Shown: piece after piece, positions 12,011-24,707 of the stretch
Position numbering within the stretch: position 1 is the first letter of the stretch
Layout of the letters: every line of letters starts with the position of its first letter
Assembly (NCBI GenBank): GCA_028532985.1
Contig: JANCIK010000002.1
Location: forward strand, 3,906,001-3,970,000
DNA: 64,000 bases
Origin: Stropharia rugosoannulata
Lineage: Eukaryota; Basidiomycota; Agaricomycetes; Agaricales; Strophariaceae
Direction: 5' to 3'
The notes under the pieces: generated by a model
What the model was told of the DNA's origin: nothing
The model's database searches: none
The model's input: only the letters and a program-made list of their open reading frames with translations
Position numbers and translations under genes: made by a program

Positions 12011-13498
12011 AGTGTGGTATGTATCAGATAGTGTTCGAGGACTCGAGAAAAGACATACAGAACTCGGCAAGAACTCAATAACCGGAGAATAAGGACTTTG
12101 ACTTGACTTCGACTCCAGCAATCAGTCATCGGCTCTTTTGCTGCATCTGCATTTAGTGTCTGAGGCACTACTTTTCCGCATGTCTTTAAAATGTATAGTT
12201 GCAAGGGATAAGTTTGCAGGAAGGTGGGAACATTGAAGTTGACTTGAAGATAGACTCGAAATTCGAAGAGTCGTGGGAGCGTGAGAACAGCTTATGTACC
12301 TCAAGATCTCGGATCTCGGATCTCAAGCTCAAGGTCTGGCAAGAGTCCTGCGTTCAACTTGTCAAGTTGCTTTTGAGTTGCATTCAAGATCCTGATTGTG
12401 AGAATACTTATGTTTCTCTAACCGCGTTGTGTTAACATTTCTTGCTACAATACCAAATTACTAATTACTTGGGATTTGTTTTTTGGAGAATGACAAGAGA
12501 ATGACTTGAGTTGGACTTGAGAGGACTTGAAACTGACGGGTGTTGGAACCGAGTTGGAACTCTTGGTTGGAGCTTAGCCGAAATATCAGCAGTCAGATCT
12601 CTGTGTATTGATATTGTAATTAAGTACCTAATTCCTCACTACAAATTCGAAAGGCTGTGGTGAGTCATCTCAGCCGGTGACTCTGCGTCATTTCCCCCCA
12701 ACTGAGTACTTATGTCAGGGTCAGTTTCTGACCCTTTCCAGTTCCAGTTCCTCCGAGGAGAATACAAGACCTGAGTTATTTAGCTCAATTGAAACTTAGC
12801 GAGGACAGTATCAGCTTTCATTGCCTGCTGTGTAGGTCTACTAAATGCACGGTGATCTGGGAAAAATTGGTGTACATCCCAAGTAACATCGCAGCAGGTC
12901 TCAACGGCTATCTATTGTTTTCTTTTATGTATTAGTATGCTGTCATTCCTGACCATCTCAAGCGCCCAGTAGCATGTCACGTATCTGAGATCTTTACTAC
13001 TACTAAGGTACTTATAGCTTCAAAAACTACTCGATATAACTTACTACCGGAGCAAGTTATGTTAACCTAACAGCTTCAGCTTTACAAGTGTGTCTTGTGT
13101 TGGCACAGATATCGTCATGTTTAACAACGGATAAGACTCATTCTTTGAGACCTGTAAGCGGGTGCTATGTACATATCATTCAATCACCTGAATATCCCCC
13201 ATAAACGTGCTGATGGACTTTAGATTGACGTGCATATGAAGGCGAGAACTTAGGTACTGAAGTCACACTGATGTATGCCATATATCACTTGTTTCTGATA
13301 TCACGAGAGCTATGTACACGCGGCAGTACCGCAATGCTGTGCTAGATCCGTATAGAAGAGCATCCACGACATACTTCAGCCTCAGCCTCAGCTTGAAATT
13401 ACACTTGCACTGAAAGTCAGGTTTTAATTCATCGAACTACAATTGAAGCGCTAAACTAAGAAAAAGCCCTCCCTGTATCTGACGTTACATGCAGTGAG
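12011..13498. other. Intergenic between HET paralogs, no gene seen
   Basis: About 1.5 kb without a supportable gene. It includes short tandem pieces such as GGATCTCGGATCTC (about 12308-12325) and several ACTTGA/TTGACTT-rich stretches (12060-12560), which look like decayed repeats. No homology to the HET exons is visible until 13499. Confidence 0.45.
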
Positions 13499-15754
13499 AT
13501 GGAGTCAGTCATACAAGGTTTACCATTAATCGGTTCTTATCACAGAGGTGCGTTGCAATCTGAGGCCGTGCTCTGAGCAATAAAACATCTAGGACATCTA
13601 GGACGTGCTCAAGTGCTGGTGAGCGCTCTTGAGAACTTCATTGTTCCCCTGATCGTTGGCTTGGATAGCCCTCAAAGGGGTGAGAGTGTTTGCACACCAC
13701 CCACAAAGCTGAAATTTATGTTTTGAGTCATGCGGAAACAGATAAGCTAGATACTGGACATGAAGCTCAGATAAATCGGTCAGAAAGGGACCTTACCAAA
13801 GAAGCCAGTCGGTTGCTCGATGCACTGAGTCAATTTATCTTATCTGTAACAGCCCCGCGGTCGGACGTTGAACAGGAAAGTGGTAGAATCAGCGACGATT
13901 CGAAAGCAGATATTGATACTATAGAAGATTACTCTGAACATCATGAGAACATGGAGGGAGCATCTACAGACCAGAAAGACTGGAAAATTGAGCAGGAAGA
14001 TCAGCTGTCCATTGAGTCAAAGGCACTAGGTAAGAAGAACTACCTCAACGAAGTTCGTCGTCATTTGATTACAATATGGTTTTCTTGCAGAAGTCAAGAT
14101 ACCTACCCAGCCAGCAAGCACATCGAAGCTACTTGGACTTGCCTTGGAGAAAGCCTACCGAATGGTCTACAATGAGATGCCGATTCGTCTCCTGAAATTT
14201 AATACGGACGGCTCAGATATCCGACTTGTCGAAAGGCCTGAGATTTGGCAAAACGTATCTCGTTGCATCGAACAGGACTTTGTGGAGGACGAAGCTATCG
14301 TGTCCGGATTAGCGAACAAAAGCGAGTTGGAGGACCTGACTGAAGACGATCAAAAGCTCTTTTACGATATACCATATAGACATACCCAATTCGCAATTCT
14401 GTCGCACACTTGGCTACAGAGTACTCCTGGCGAAGTGACATACGGCAACTGGCTGCTCGGCGCATACGATAAGCAGTCTGGCGGCTATAAGAAACTTGTC
14501 GATTTCTGTCGGATTACTGCCACGGAGCATAACATGACTCTGGGATGGATGGATACTATTTGCATTAACAAAGAAAGCAGCTCCGAGCTCGATGAGTCCA
14601 TCCGCTCAATGTACAAGTGGTATCTCAGATCCTACCCGTGCATAGTTTACCTTGCAGACACGACATCGCTGGAACATATGCATGCCGACAGATGGTTTAC
14701 ACGTGGTTGGACGCTGCAGGAGTTTATCGCGCCAAAACACATAAAGTTTTACACAGCTGGTTGGACGAGGTTGAGCAACAACCCCAACTGGGCTAATGAC
14801 AAGGAGAGTATCGATATCTGGGAACAGATTTCTAGGGCAACAACTATACTCCAGAGCGAGTTGCAGAGAGGCCATATGCAAGTTCCGATCTCTCGCAGGA
14901 TGCAGTGGGCAGCTAGTCGGCGGGTAACGCGGGAGGAGGACAGCTCGTACTCGTTGATGGGAATATTTGATGTCAGTATTGCGACTGCGTACGGAGAAGG
15001 GGCTGAGCGGGCATTCGAACGTCTGGTTCGCGAAATTTTGAATGTCGGACCTCTCGGTGTACAGGACGTCGTGAACTGGGGATGGGGACCGATGTCAAGC
15101 CCAGAAGACAGATTAATTGGTCCGCGACGCGCTAGTGCACTTCTTCCACGAGGTCCACGAGCGTATTCCTGGCGCTCCGATGACGATGTCAATTGGATGG
15201 TGCCATACAAGCCCATCACCATGACGCACATAGGCCTTCACGTCTCGGTTCTTCTGTTGCCTTCTCTGAGGATTAAAATTCCAAACGGGCAGAGTCCTTC
15301 ATTCGGCATCTATCAACCACGGGGAAATTATTTTGGGACAGCTTTCGCGGAGTTGCGCAACCACTCAAGCGCAACTGGAACGTACACCGGGCTTTCTAGA
15401 TATGAGTACAGAATCCTTGACCGGTCTATTTTCGAGGAATATTCTTCGACCTGGAAGCTGGAAAGAGGGACTGATATAGCATTCCTGGGCGTCCTGAATA
15501 CAGTGGACCATGGCGACTCACCTGTGTATGTGCAGTTACCTCCCAGCGGGTCTTGTTATGCAGTGGAGTTGGGATCTACAACAAGATTCGTAGACGCCAA
15601 AACGTTCGGCACCGGTGAAGCTTGGGCTGTTGCAGCGCCAACACGTCCAATAACATTCGACATAAAATATCATGGTGATAACCTAAACCCTGAACTCATA
15701 CCTGCAAGCGATTTTCTGCGACATGGAATGGACTTGCGTACACTGTACTTGTAA
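13499..15754 (+). CDS. HET-domain protein, paralog 2
   Basis: Closest relative of paralog 1. The start at 13499 opens a 49-nt exon (MESVIQGLPLIGSYHR) that joins in frame, across a GTGCGT...CTAG intron, to the leader exon from about 13602 with RAQVLVSALENFIVPLIVG; an alternative acceptor nine bases earlier is also in frame. A further exon holds LTKEASRLLDALSQFILSV (about 13790-13850) and an acidic linker. The intron at about 14029-14090 joins KAL to EVKIPTQPAS in frame and leads to the main exon: NEMPIRLLKFNTDGS, FAILSHTWLQ, GWMDTICINKESSSELDESI, RWFTRGWTLQEFIAP, SRRMQWAASRRVTREED and YGEGAERAFERLVREIL, ending HGMDLRTLYL. The main exon is intact over 530 codons. The join between leader and acidic exon is unresolved. 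Confidence 0.88.
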
Positions 15755-16081
15755 AGCTTTCAATATCGAGAGAAGAACAACGATGCGCTGAGGGGTTTAT
15801 CTCTGAGAGGCGTGTTCTCCTTCATGTATCTGGGTAGCACTGTTTCAATTACTTGTATTTGGCATTTTCATTTGTCAGAGAGAAGCATCGACTTTTCTAT
15901 TCATGGAGTGCTCAAGGAATTTTTGGGAATATTACAGCATGGTGATGATATCGTGGGTGGCAGGAAGAGATGGTGCAAAGTCAAAAAGAAATGACGCGGA
16001 AGCAATAATAACCAAACAAGCCGCTTACATAACTCACATAGTCTTTCTCGCAAACCACGTCGTTCTTGACGCCCAACACAA
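15755..16081. other. Short intergenic region, SAP18 promoter
   Basis: 327 bp between the HET paralog 2 stop and the SAP18 start on the same strand. I see no gene and no clear core promoter element. Confidence 0.4.
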
Positions 16082-17181
16082 ATGGATGTCGACGTAAGCG
16101 CGCCAGCAATCAGCAATGGTACAACAGTGGACAGGGAAAAGGTATGTTCTACCAAGATTGACTAGATCAACGCTGAGATACCAACACAGACAGCGCCATT
16201 TCTCATACGCACATTCGTGAAAATAGGCAGTTTCCACCGTCTAACACTCTTCGAGGACGGCACGCTTCCAACGACGGATGAACAACAGTTATTTACCTGG
16301 TACGTGCTTTGCTCCTTGTACCGTACTCTTCTCTCATGTTATCATATAGGAAAGACGCGACACTCCGCGAAGTGTTGACTACGCTGCGCGCCACGGCACC
16401 ACATATCGCCGAGTACCGTCACCCCCTTGCCCGTTTCTCCTTCCGAACTGTATACGCCGACGGCTCGAACAAGGGCCGCTTCGCTCAGAAGGAGCTGGGC
16501 ATGGTTTACTCCCGTGACATACTAGGCGAACCAGGAACACTCCAAGCACCTGCTCCCCGTCTCCAGCTCGACAGTGACCCGACCCTGGGACCTGCGTACA
16601 CATCGCCACAGGACGCCTTGGGCGATGCTACCACGCCCACTGCAACGCAAAATCCTAAGGAACGAGACACGCTTGACTCCCTACGCTTCGTGCCGGGCGA
16701 CTACCTGCTAGTGGCCGTACTCCTACCGAAGAACGTCACTCTCCCCTCCGAGATATCTATCAAGGGATCCTCTGCTGGCGCCGCTGGATCGCTCCCTGCG
16801 CCTTCGGCGAGCTGGAAGGCTGCTGCAGCTGGTGGCGCACCAGGGCGGACAGGAGATGCAGGTTGGGGACGTGCAGCTGCTACTGCCTCTGGTGGGACGA
16901 CGAGGGGGGGAGGAGGGCATTGGCGGGGAGGCCCCGATGGTGGAAGGGGAGGACGTGGAGGCGGAAGAGGAGACCGCGACAGAGATCTGGATAGAGACAG
17001 GGACCGAGTGCCTCCCCCGCGGCGTAGTCCATCTCCCCCTCCCAGACGTGGAGGAGGAGGAGGAGACGGATGGGGACCTCGCGGAGGGAGGGGTGGGAGA
17101 GGCGGTGACAGGGATAGGGATAGGCGTACACCATCGCGATCACGCTCCAGGAGCCCACCGAGGAGGAGACGCTACGACTGA
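16082..17181 (+). CDS. SAP18: SAP18 homolog with long RGG/RS tail
   Basis: SAP18 is a ubiquitin-like-fold subunit of the Sin3 histone deacetylase complex and of the ASAP/PSAP splicing complexes in the nucleus. Three exons: MDVDVSAPAISNGTTVDREK, a second exon TAPFLIRTFVKIGSFHRLTL...QQLFTW, and a third that begins KDATLREVLTTLRATAPHI and continues LARFSFRTVYADGSNKGRFA and KELGMVYSRD. These match the DREK-T-PFLLR, TWKDATLREL and RFSF-VY-D signatures of SAP18 throughout. Beyond the usual end of the domain there are about 130 further residues: a linker, a Gly/Arg-rich stretch (GRGGRGGGRGDRDRD) and a terminal RS-like end (SRSRSRSPPRRRRYD). The housekeeping gene sits between two HET paralogs. Confidence 0.88.
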
Positions 17182-17581
17182 GCACTGAATTATAGTTGAC
17201 TGATCACCTTGTTGTACTAATGACCAACTTCCTACTGCTGTCGAAAAGCAATCTTGCGGAAACTGCATACTGCTGCGTCAGGTGTATCCCAGCTTGTTTA
17301 TTGTACTTCACTTATAAGTTGCAGAAAAGCGTTTTACGCATGTTGTAGTAGCCTTACCAGGTTTCACTGCGTCTAAAAGCCGATTGAGCTGCAAGGCACA
17401 AATCAGGCAGATTACTAAGAATTGAACGAGGGACTGTCGTTGCATGAAGCTTCCTTTCCCGTGACATTTGTACCTAAGCGCTTAAGCTGTTAGCCCAACA
17501 AGACTTACGTGTGTCCACACAGCTGCTCTTTCCCGTACCATTATGTCTGCTAAATATTGCCAAGCGCTGTTCTTTCCAACC
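17182..17581. other. Intergenic upstream of HET pseudogene
   Basis: About 400 bp without a gene. I looked for the leader exon (LVKAL...FI.PL type) that precedes the other HET paralogs and did not find it, so the 5' part of the third paralog appears to be lost. Confidence 0.4.
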
Positions 17582-19121
17582 AGGCCGAAAGTCCTCCATG
17601 TCGCATTGGAGAAAGCTCGAGAAAATGTGTTCAATAGAATGTCTATACGGCTACTAGCTTTTAATGCCAACGGTACAGGTATAAGTTTGGTTGAAAGACC
17701 TGCGATATAGCGCCATATCTCAGCCCAGATAGAATGCGACTTCAATAACTCAATAACCGCTGGATCGGCGGAGGCGGACTCTGTTTCGGAACTCGTGCAT
17801 AAGCACCCACGATACGCCATCTTATCGCACACCTGGACTCAAAGCAGCCCCGAGAGATTACATACTCCGACTGGAACACCAAATTTTTCAACAGAAATGA
17901 TGTTGGGTATTTGAAACTGGAGAATTTCTGTCGCGTGGCTGCAACTGAATATGGCTTGACTTTTGGCTGGATGGATACAGTCTGTATCAATAAAGAAAGC
18001 AGCGCAGAACTCGACGAGTCTATCCGCTCCATGTATAACTGGTATCGAGCTGCCGAAGTGTGCATAGCGCATCTTGGGGATACCGTACCATCCTTGCCAG
18101 AAATGCACACTGATACGTGGTTCACGCGTGGCTGGACTCCACAGGAACTGATCGCGCCATACAGACTGAAGTTCTACACTGCTAGCTGGAATAGGATTGC
18201 TCAGAGAGCAAGCGACGACAGAAACGACGAACAAGTTCTCCGACAAATTTACGAGGCAACTACCATCACAAGGAGCGATCTGCGGCACAAGCTTTGGGAA
18301 ATTCCCGTGTCACGCAGGATGCAGTGGGCCGCTCATCGGCGAGTCACACGCGAAGAGGACGCTGCATATTGTTTAATGGGAATTTTTGGCGGGAGCTTTG
18401 CTACGGCTGGCGGGGAGGGCGCCGAACGTGCCTTCATCAGACTCATGTGGGAAGTATTGACGACCAGCGGGCTCGACATGTTCGACATCATGAACTGGGG
18501 ATACGGCCCCAATTTCCCGGCGCCGAAGTAGCATGCAAGCATTTTGATTTCCTGGAGTCCGAAACTCTACCTCTGGCGTGCACGAGGCGCCATTCAGTGG
18601 TACCGTTCTACTACGCCCATTACCCTGACGCATTTAGGCCTCTGCACGCAAGTCCTTTTGATGCCGGCCACCAGGGAGGTTGCCTCGTCATCTGATGCAT
18701 CCGACACCTTCGAGCCGCAGGGTGGCTACTCTGCCACAGCTAAAGTCGACTCTATCTTTCCTGATAATACTTCAGTGAAGTATCATACCTACAAGATATT
18801 TCGGACCATCAAATATTTCATCAGGGCGAAACGGCATTAGCGACGAAGAAAAACTCTGTAATCAAGACATTTGATGTTCTGAACATTGTCGACATGCCGA
18901 AAGCGGTGAAACTACCATAGAACGGCATCTGCTACGCTGTGCTACTGGACGTACATCCGCCACCTATATCCAGCTCTTTTGCTGATAAATTTAAGTCGAA
19001 GAGATTGCCGACGATGTATGGGATCTCTTTCGAGCTCACTTACCACGGACAAAGCTCTTTTGTAATACCTAAAAAGCAACTGCAGCATCACGGCATGACT
19101 CTTTGCACTCTGTATCTGTAG
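17582..19121 (+). pseudogene. HET-domain protein, paralog 3 (decayed)
   Basis: The same order of motifs as in the intact paralogs is spread over several frames. RPKVLHVALEKARENVFNRM and LVERPAI are followed by an in-frame TAG at 17708, where paralogs 1 and 2 have a Trp codon. YAILSHTWTQSSPE is followed by a one-base loss near 17851, after which ITYSDWNTKFF continues in another frame. GWMDTVCINKESS, ELDESIRSMYNWY, TWFTRGWTPQELIAP and SRRMQWAAHRRVTREEDAAY are intact; note TP where the others have TL. A stop at 18529 follows YGPNFPAPK. The C-terminal part runs in a new frame from about 18540 and stops at 18838; the last 70 residues, ending HGMTLCTLYL, are preceded by a TAG at 18918. At least four lesions make this a pseudogene; introns cannot explain the stop inside the first conserved block. 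Confidence 0.85.
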
Positions 19122-21240
19122 TACCACACTTGCCCTATTTTTGCATCCTTTGTATATGGGCTATTCAATATACTTCAGCTCTGCTTCTTGAAATTTTGTC
19201 CACGGCCTGAACAGGCCTGACCGCACTCGCTCCCGATTTCAGGGACATAAAGCCGCCGTCTTTTACTCACAAAAATCGTTCAGAGTATGCATTTCATGGG
19301 CTCGTTTTGTTTGGCAACTTGTCATCTGAGCCGGTGTGTACCGATTGTACTAACCCGCCATCGGGTTCATTGGAAGACAGTCAACTACTCAATACCCTAG
19401 TTGATGTACTCGGCTCAATTCATTTGCGCTCGTGGCGAACTTGTAGTATGTATCATGGACTTGGCTGACTTATTTATGTTCTTCAAATAAGTAAAAATAA
19501 GACGCAGGCATGTTTTTCCGAATGTCCACATTCGAAAGTACGCCAGGATCTACTATGTAATCATAGCACAGTTAGCGACCACCAGGAACCATGTTGTGAC
19601 ATAAACAACCATGTCTGTAGATGACCGACCTCGTGGTAATGGCGAATTGGCTATTGCTTCCGAAGTGTCACTTCTCCCTCTTCTTCCATATGATAATAAA
19701 TATTGTTATCTGCTAATCACCGCCAGTCCGCAGCACGTCTGGGGAGTTCTGGAGTTTATAGGCTTTGTTTCCAGATTTGGGAACTTTATCCGGGAACTTC
19801 TTCGGAAGGACCTCAGAAGGTGTGGGTGTGCTCGCGTGGCGATTAACCCACGTTGATGATGTGATGAGACTCGGAGTGTGTTTGTCAACATACAAGGTTT
19901 CTCCTTACTGATTATATGTCCCGCAGGTTCCGTACTGCAAGTATAACTTAACTTAATTTTGACGTCAGGAGATCGATCTGAACATGACCGGTACATGTTT
20001 ATTTTTCTCTGACTCCATAATCATATGTTTTCGTGTAATGCACATTTCGGCCTCAGAAATCATTCCAACAATCTCTAATAGTCACCGTTCAGTGACACAA
20101 ATGCTCAGATATAACAAGTTAGCACTGTTGTCGCGCATGCCCATTGCTCGTCACATCAAATGCCAGTAAAGGTATGATATTACGATACAGGTCCAGGGGA
20201 CAAATCGAAGCAAATATTTGCTCAGCACCATAGTATCAAAAGAGTGCTCCTGGTCTGAAGAAGCTTTTTTCATACACGCTAACATCAACTGAGTCCTTGG
20301 ATACGAGTATGTACATATCTGTCATCGATGCTCTTCTTCGGGGAGTTTCAAACCGCTCCATCGCGTGTAAGCTAGTATGTACATAGCAAATTTCTCGTAT
20401 GCTTTTATTCCGCCTGTTTCGTCTTGAGCACTTTGACAAGTTACTTCTGACGTCACACACATACACCCACTCGGCGTGAGTTCTTACTACACGTATATAT
20501 CTTGTAAGCACATGGCGGTGGCGGGCTCGTATATTTCGGTGAGGAGGTGGACGTTTACCATTTCTGCTCAAGTAACAGCTTTTCATCCGGTCCAGCTCCA
20601 TGATACTCGGGGACAACTGCTGAACATATCGACGCCGGGCAACCGGGGAGTGAAAGACCTTGTCACAAAATGTATAATTGAGCGTGCAATATCTGGAAGA
20701 TAAAAAATAAGATACGTAGGTTAGTATTTTAAGTGACCGCAAACACGCGATGTTGGAGCCACGTGGATAGGCGATATATCCGTCAATAGCGAGTTCCCAC
20801 TCCTTCATTCTCAACTGTGACCAGATCTTCCACCTTCTTTTACATGCTTCACCTGTGGGGAAATGCCCCACATATGCTGTAATCTCAGTCTTCTTCCGGG
20901 ACGCCTCACCGGAGTGCGGATGTCGCAAGTTCATTGGTTTGCGACTTGAACAAGTATGCTCTAAGAATAACAGAACATCTGAAGACATCCTTCCTTTAGC
21001 ACGTCAGATTCAAATGTCCTCATGATCGGACCCGAATTTCTATGATATCGATGACGGTCGCAGACCGCGAATAGCTACAGCGCCCGTGCAGTATGTCCTC
21101 GGCTTCCTGCTGTTTTGGTATTTCTGGTTGCAGTCACAAGACAACGCTAAACCTGCAACAGTAACTCTTGTAACCATTTAAAATGATGTACGTTTGACGC
21201 TAGCTCGACATCCAGGTCCCCACCCCTCAGATCCTCAGCC
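19122..21240. other. Intergenic, no confident gene
   Basis: About 2.1 kb. An 81-codon frame at 19611-19856 (+) contains LEFIGFVSRFGNFIRELL, which faintly recalls the HET leader helix but could be chance. A 250-codon frame at 20236-20988 (-) has no recognisable domain and skewed composition (rich in Arg, Ser and Tyr) and is treated as spurious. The last 200 bp should hold the amylase promoter. Confidence 0.4.
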
Positions 21241-23859
21241 ATGAAGTTGACTGGATTCTTCTCCGTTCTGCTTGCTTCACTGCCTGTGGTGTTGTGCGCC
21301 CCCTCCGCACCCGTCAACGCCAGGGCTTTGGACGAGCGCTCGCCGGCGAACAGCACAAAGAATGTTATCATTCAGATGTTCGAATGGACTTGGGATACCG
21401 TCGCTTCAGAATGTACCAACTTCATCGGTCCTGCTGGCTACGGCTTCGTGCAAGGTCAGTCGTCGCCGGCGCCTGGCCATTTCTGTATCGCTCATGTTTT
21501 TCTGCAGTGAGCCCTGCGCAGGAGCACATCACCGGCTCGCAATGGTGGACAGACTACCAGCCAGTATCATATATCCTCACTTCAAAACGAGGTGACCGCG
21601 CTCAATATCAAAGGTAGTTTTTTTTTGTCTTTCAAGTTGTTCCATGGTTCACGGTAGTGTCCGTCAGCATGATAAACGCTTGCCATGCTGCAGGCGTGAA
21701 AGTTATAGCAGGTAGGTAGCTCTGGAACTACCCAAAACGTGCCTAGCTTAATCAAGTACTTTCTGTAGATACTATTTGGAACCATATGGCAGGAGAAGAT
21801 TCCGGTAGTGGCGTAGCCGGCAGTACATTCACCCACTACAACTATCCTGGCATATACCAGAATCAGGACTTCCATCACTGCGGCCTCGAGCCCAACGATG
21901 ACATCGTCAACTATGACAATGCTCTCGAGGTTCAGACGTGTCAACTGGATGGATTGGCTGAGTAAGTTCTCCTTTGTGGCATTGGTCCTTTCCTTTTCTG
22001 GATGTTTACCGAGTGGGACTATAGTTTAGCAACCGAAACAACCTATGTTCGATCCACACTGGCGGCATACGGAAACGATCTGCTTTCCCTTGGAGTTGAC
22101 GGTCTGAGATTAGATGCTGCGAAACGTACGTATGTGTGCTGTTGTGCCCATGTGCATAAAATTTATTATATTTTGCAGACATTAACACGACGGACATTGC
22201 CGCCATCCTCAGCGAGTTGAATTCTTCTCCTTACATCACCCAGGAGGTTATTTTTGGCGCTGGAGAGCCCATTACTCCTGCCATGTATGTCAACAACGGT
22301 TAGTCTCTCAACAATTAACATGTAAATACAATCTTACGAGCTACTATGCATATCTAGGTGATGTACAGGAGTGAGCCTTGTCCTTTATGTGAAAGCATTA
22401 ATCACTGAATTTCGTTGCTCTCGGTCCTTAGATTCCGATACACTTCAGCAGTGCAAAACGCCTTCTCGGGCGGAGGACTTTCTAGTCTCCAGAATCTGGA
22501 TGATAACGGTAATTATGATTTACGTCCCATTGAATTCTCATCTAACACCCCATACAGGTTGGGTTGCTGGAAACAAGGCAAATGTTTTCGTTGCAAACCA
22601 CGACACTGAGAGGGTCAGTCGCCTAACTGGTATACATGAAAATCTTCTAATTCTCTAATAGAACGGGAACTCCTTGAACATGAACTCCCCGTCTAACACA
22701 TACATCACTGCTACCATCTTCTCACTTGCTCATCCATACGGAACACCTAGTGTCCTCTCCAGCTATTCATTCTCTACGACAGACGATGGTGCCCCTAACA
22801 ATAGTAGGTAGATCAGAAATAACCTGAGTTAGCTTCTCATTCTATTGCTTAGGTGCTGGAACCTGCACTGCCAATGGTGGTAGCGGAGGATGGTATTGTC
22901 AACACCGCTTCCCTGCCTTTGTTGGCATGGTTGGATTCCGCAACAATGTCGGCTCCAGTGCGTTGACGGATTGGGCCTCCCCTCAATCAGACCAAATCGC
23001 ATTTGGGCGAGGTGAGGCGCCACAGCGGTCGCAGAGGGTGCAGCGGTGTCTGATATGCTTTATTTAAGGCTCACTCGGTTTCGTCGCCATTAATAACGAC
23101 GACTCGTCTTGGTCCGACACCTTCAGCACCTCGCTTCCCGATGGATCATACTGCGACGTCATCAGCGGCAATGCCAGCTCTTCTGGAACATGCAGCGGCG
23201 TCTCGTACGTCCATTACCTGATGAGCTCAAGTGCGATACTGATGCGAAAATGCATAGTTTCAACGTCAGCGGCGGATCTTTCTCTGCGACAGTTCCCGCA
23301 CGGAGCGCGATCGCCATCCACACCGGCGCGCTGGGCAAGGGGTCTTCGTCCAGCAGCACTGGGTCCAGCACGGGTACAGGTACAGGCTCCGGCTTGTCCA
23401 ACAGCGTCGCGGTCACCTTTGACGAGACTGCCACGACTACTTTCGGCCAGGTAATGTCATACTATACCTCTCGGGCTCCCTGCACTTACCCCCCTAGAAC
23501 ATCTTTTTAGTTGGAAGTATCTCCCAACTCGGAACATGGGCACCAGCATCGGCGGTACGCACCTCCTCATCCCTTGCGATTTGCTTGCCTGACATCGGCT
23601 ATACTTCTTTAGCTCGCCTTATCCTCTGCAAACTACCCAACATGGAGCCTAACGGTAAACCTCCCCGCGGGTACTACCTTCCAGTACAAGTTTATCCGCA
23701 AAAACACAGACGGATCGGTGCGTGTGATGGTCCTTCGCTATGATCTTATGCTTACAACATGTTCTCTGACGACAGATAACCTGGGAGTCTGATCCCAACC
23801 GCTCTGCAACTGTTGTCTCGTCTGGAAGCACCCAGACAATCACGACAAGTTGGCGCTAG
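21241..23859 (+). CDS. Secreted alpha-amylase (GH13) with CBM20
   Basis: Endo-acting enzyme that cuts alpha-1,4 links in starch and glycogen, secreted. The start gives a clear signal peptide ([20 protein letters not shown]). Exons then read [61 protein letters not shown] (region I), [12 protein letters not shown] (region II with the nucleophile Asp), [10 protein letters not shown] (region III with the acid/base Glu) and [10 protein letters not shown] (region IV with the third Asp). After the C domain comes a Ser/Thr/Gly linker ([18 protein letters not shown]) and a starch-binding CBM20 with [48 protein letters not shown] and [11 protein letters not shown]. About a dozen introns; all motif exons are undisturbed. 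Stop TAG at 23857-23859. Confidence 0.93.
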
Positions 23860-24235
23860 TGGATGGAGAGGACAGCGTTATTGAATTCTTTGTCTGCTGG
23901 GGATTTTTAAATATTATACCTTTTTGTCATGAAATTGAATTGTAATTTTTGTAATGACCATAACAATCTATGAAGCTTTCCAATTCCTCTATATCAGCGT
24001 CGATTGAAGGGGACCTACTGAACCAAATATCGTACAAACAAACAAAACATTCCTTACTGCAGAGAAAATTCGGTTAGTATCCATCATAACGATACTCAAT
24101 AGATCTCAATAGCTTCGTGAATTTTAGGAAAAAGAAGAGTTCGTAGGAAAACAAACAGGGCACTAATATCACCTTCACGAATCCATTAATTAAACGTCTT
24201 TGCATACAGGATGTCACCATTTTCAAGCAGTATAT
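23860..24235. other. Amylase 3' flank, AT-rich
   Basis: AT-rich, no gene seen; probably the amylase 3' untranslated region and spacer. Confidence 0.4.
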
Positions 24236-24433
24236 TCATGGCATAAAAGCATCTATTACCGCAAAAGAGAGTATGGCAATAAGAAACTGTGTTATGCATA
24301 TATGTCCTAATGTGAGAGGAATGATAAAGTTTTCGAGAGCCCTCACAAATTCAACGGCTATCGGGGGTGAGTTGGACACTTGACGAGGTAAACAGTTGAC
24401 ATAAGTCTTTAACAGAGATATTTTTAATGTCAA
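24236..24433 (-). pseudogene. Orphan HET leader fragment
   Basis: A 65-codon frame contains AVEFVRALENFIIPLTLG, which matches the leader exons of the three HET genes in this window (LVKALEDFIVPLLLG, VLVSALENFIVPLIVG, LVKALTDFINPLI). No HET core follows downstream on the minus strand, since that space is occupied by the amylase 3' end on the other strand. I infer a truncated gene copy left by duplication or rearrangement. The true exon ends are unknown. Confidence 0.55.
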
Positions 24434-24707
24434 CTTTCACCTTAGATAGACAATGTGTTTGTCATGCTCTATCAATGGAATGGAGTTAAAGCTCGAATCT
24501 CATTCTCATGGTGGATAGGTAGACCATGGCCCCACATTTCGATGGCTGGTAGGGACTCGGGAGTACGTACCCTTTTCGTTTTCAAGTGCGGGTTGAAGTC
24601 CTTCTGCGTGGAAGTATCGGTTGAAGCAAAGTTGAAAGAAGAGTTAAATCATTTTTGGGTAAATACAAGCGGGTGTTCAGCAGGTGGGCTCAATGTGTCC
24701 GGGTAAT

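Noticed and set aside
19611..19856. Possible further HET leader (FVSRFGNFIRELL)
   Set aside because: The match to the leader pattern is weak (only F-V and N-F-I agree well) and no splice join gives a longer match, so I did not list it as a fragment.
20236..20988. 250-codon open frame on the minus strand
   Set aside because: No domain, no signal peptide, no splice-linked neighbours, and composition unlike the real genes here (excess Arg, Ser, Tyr). Probably a chance frame.
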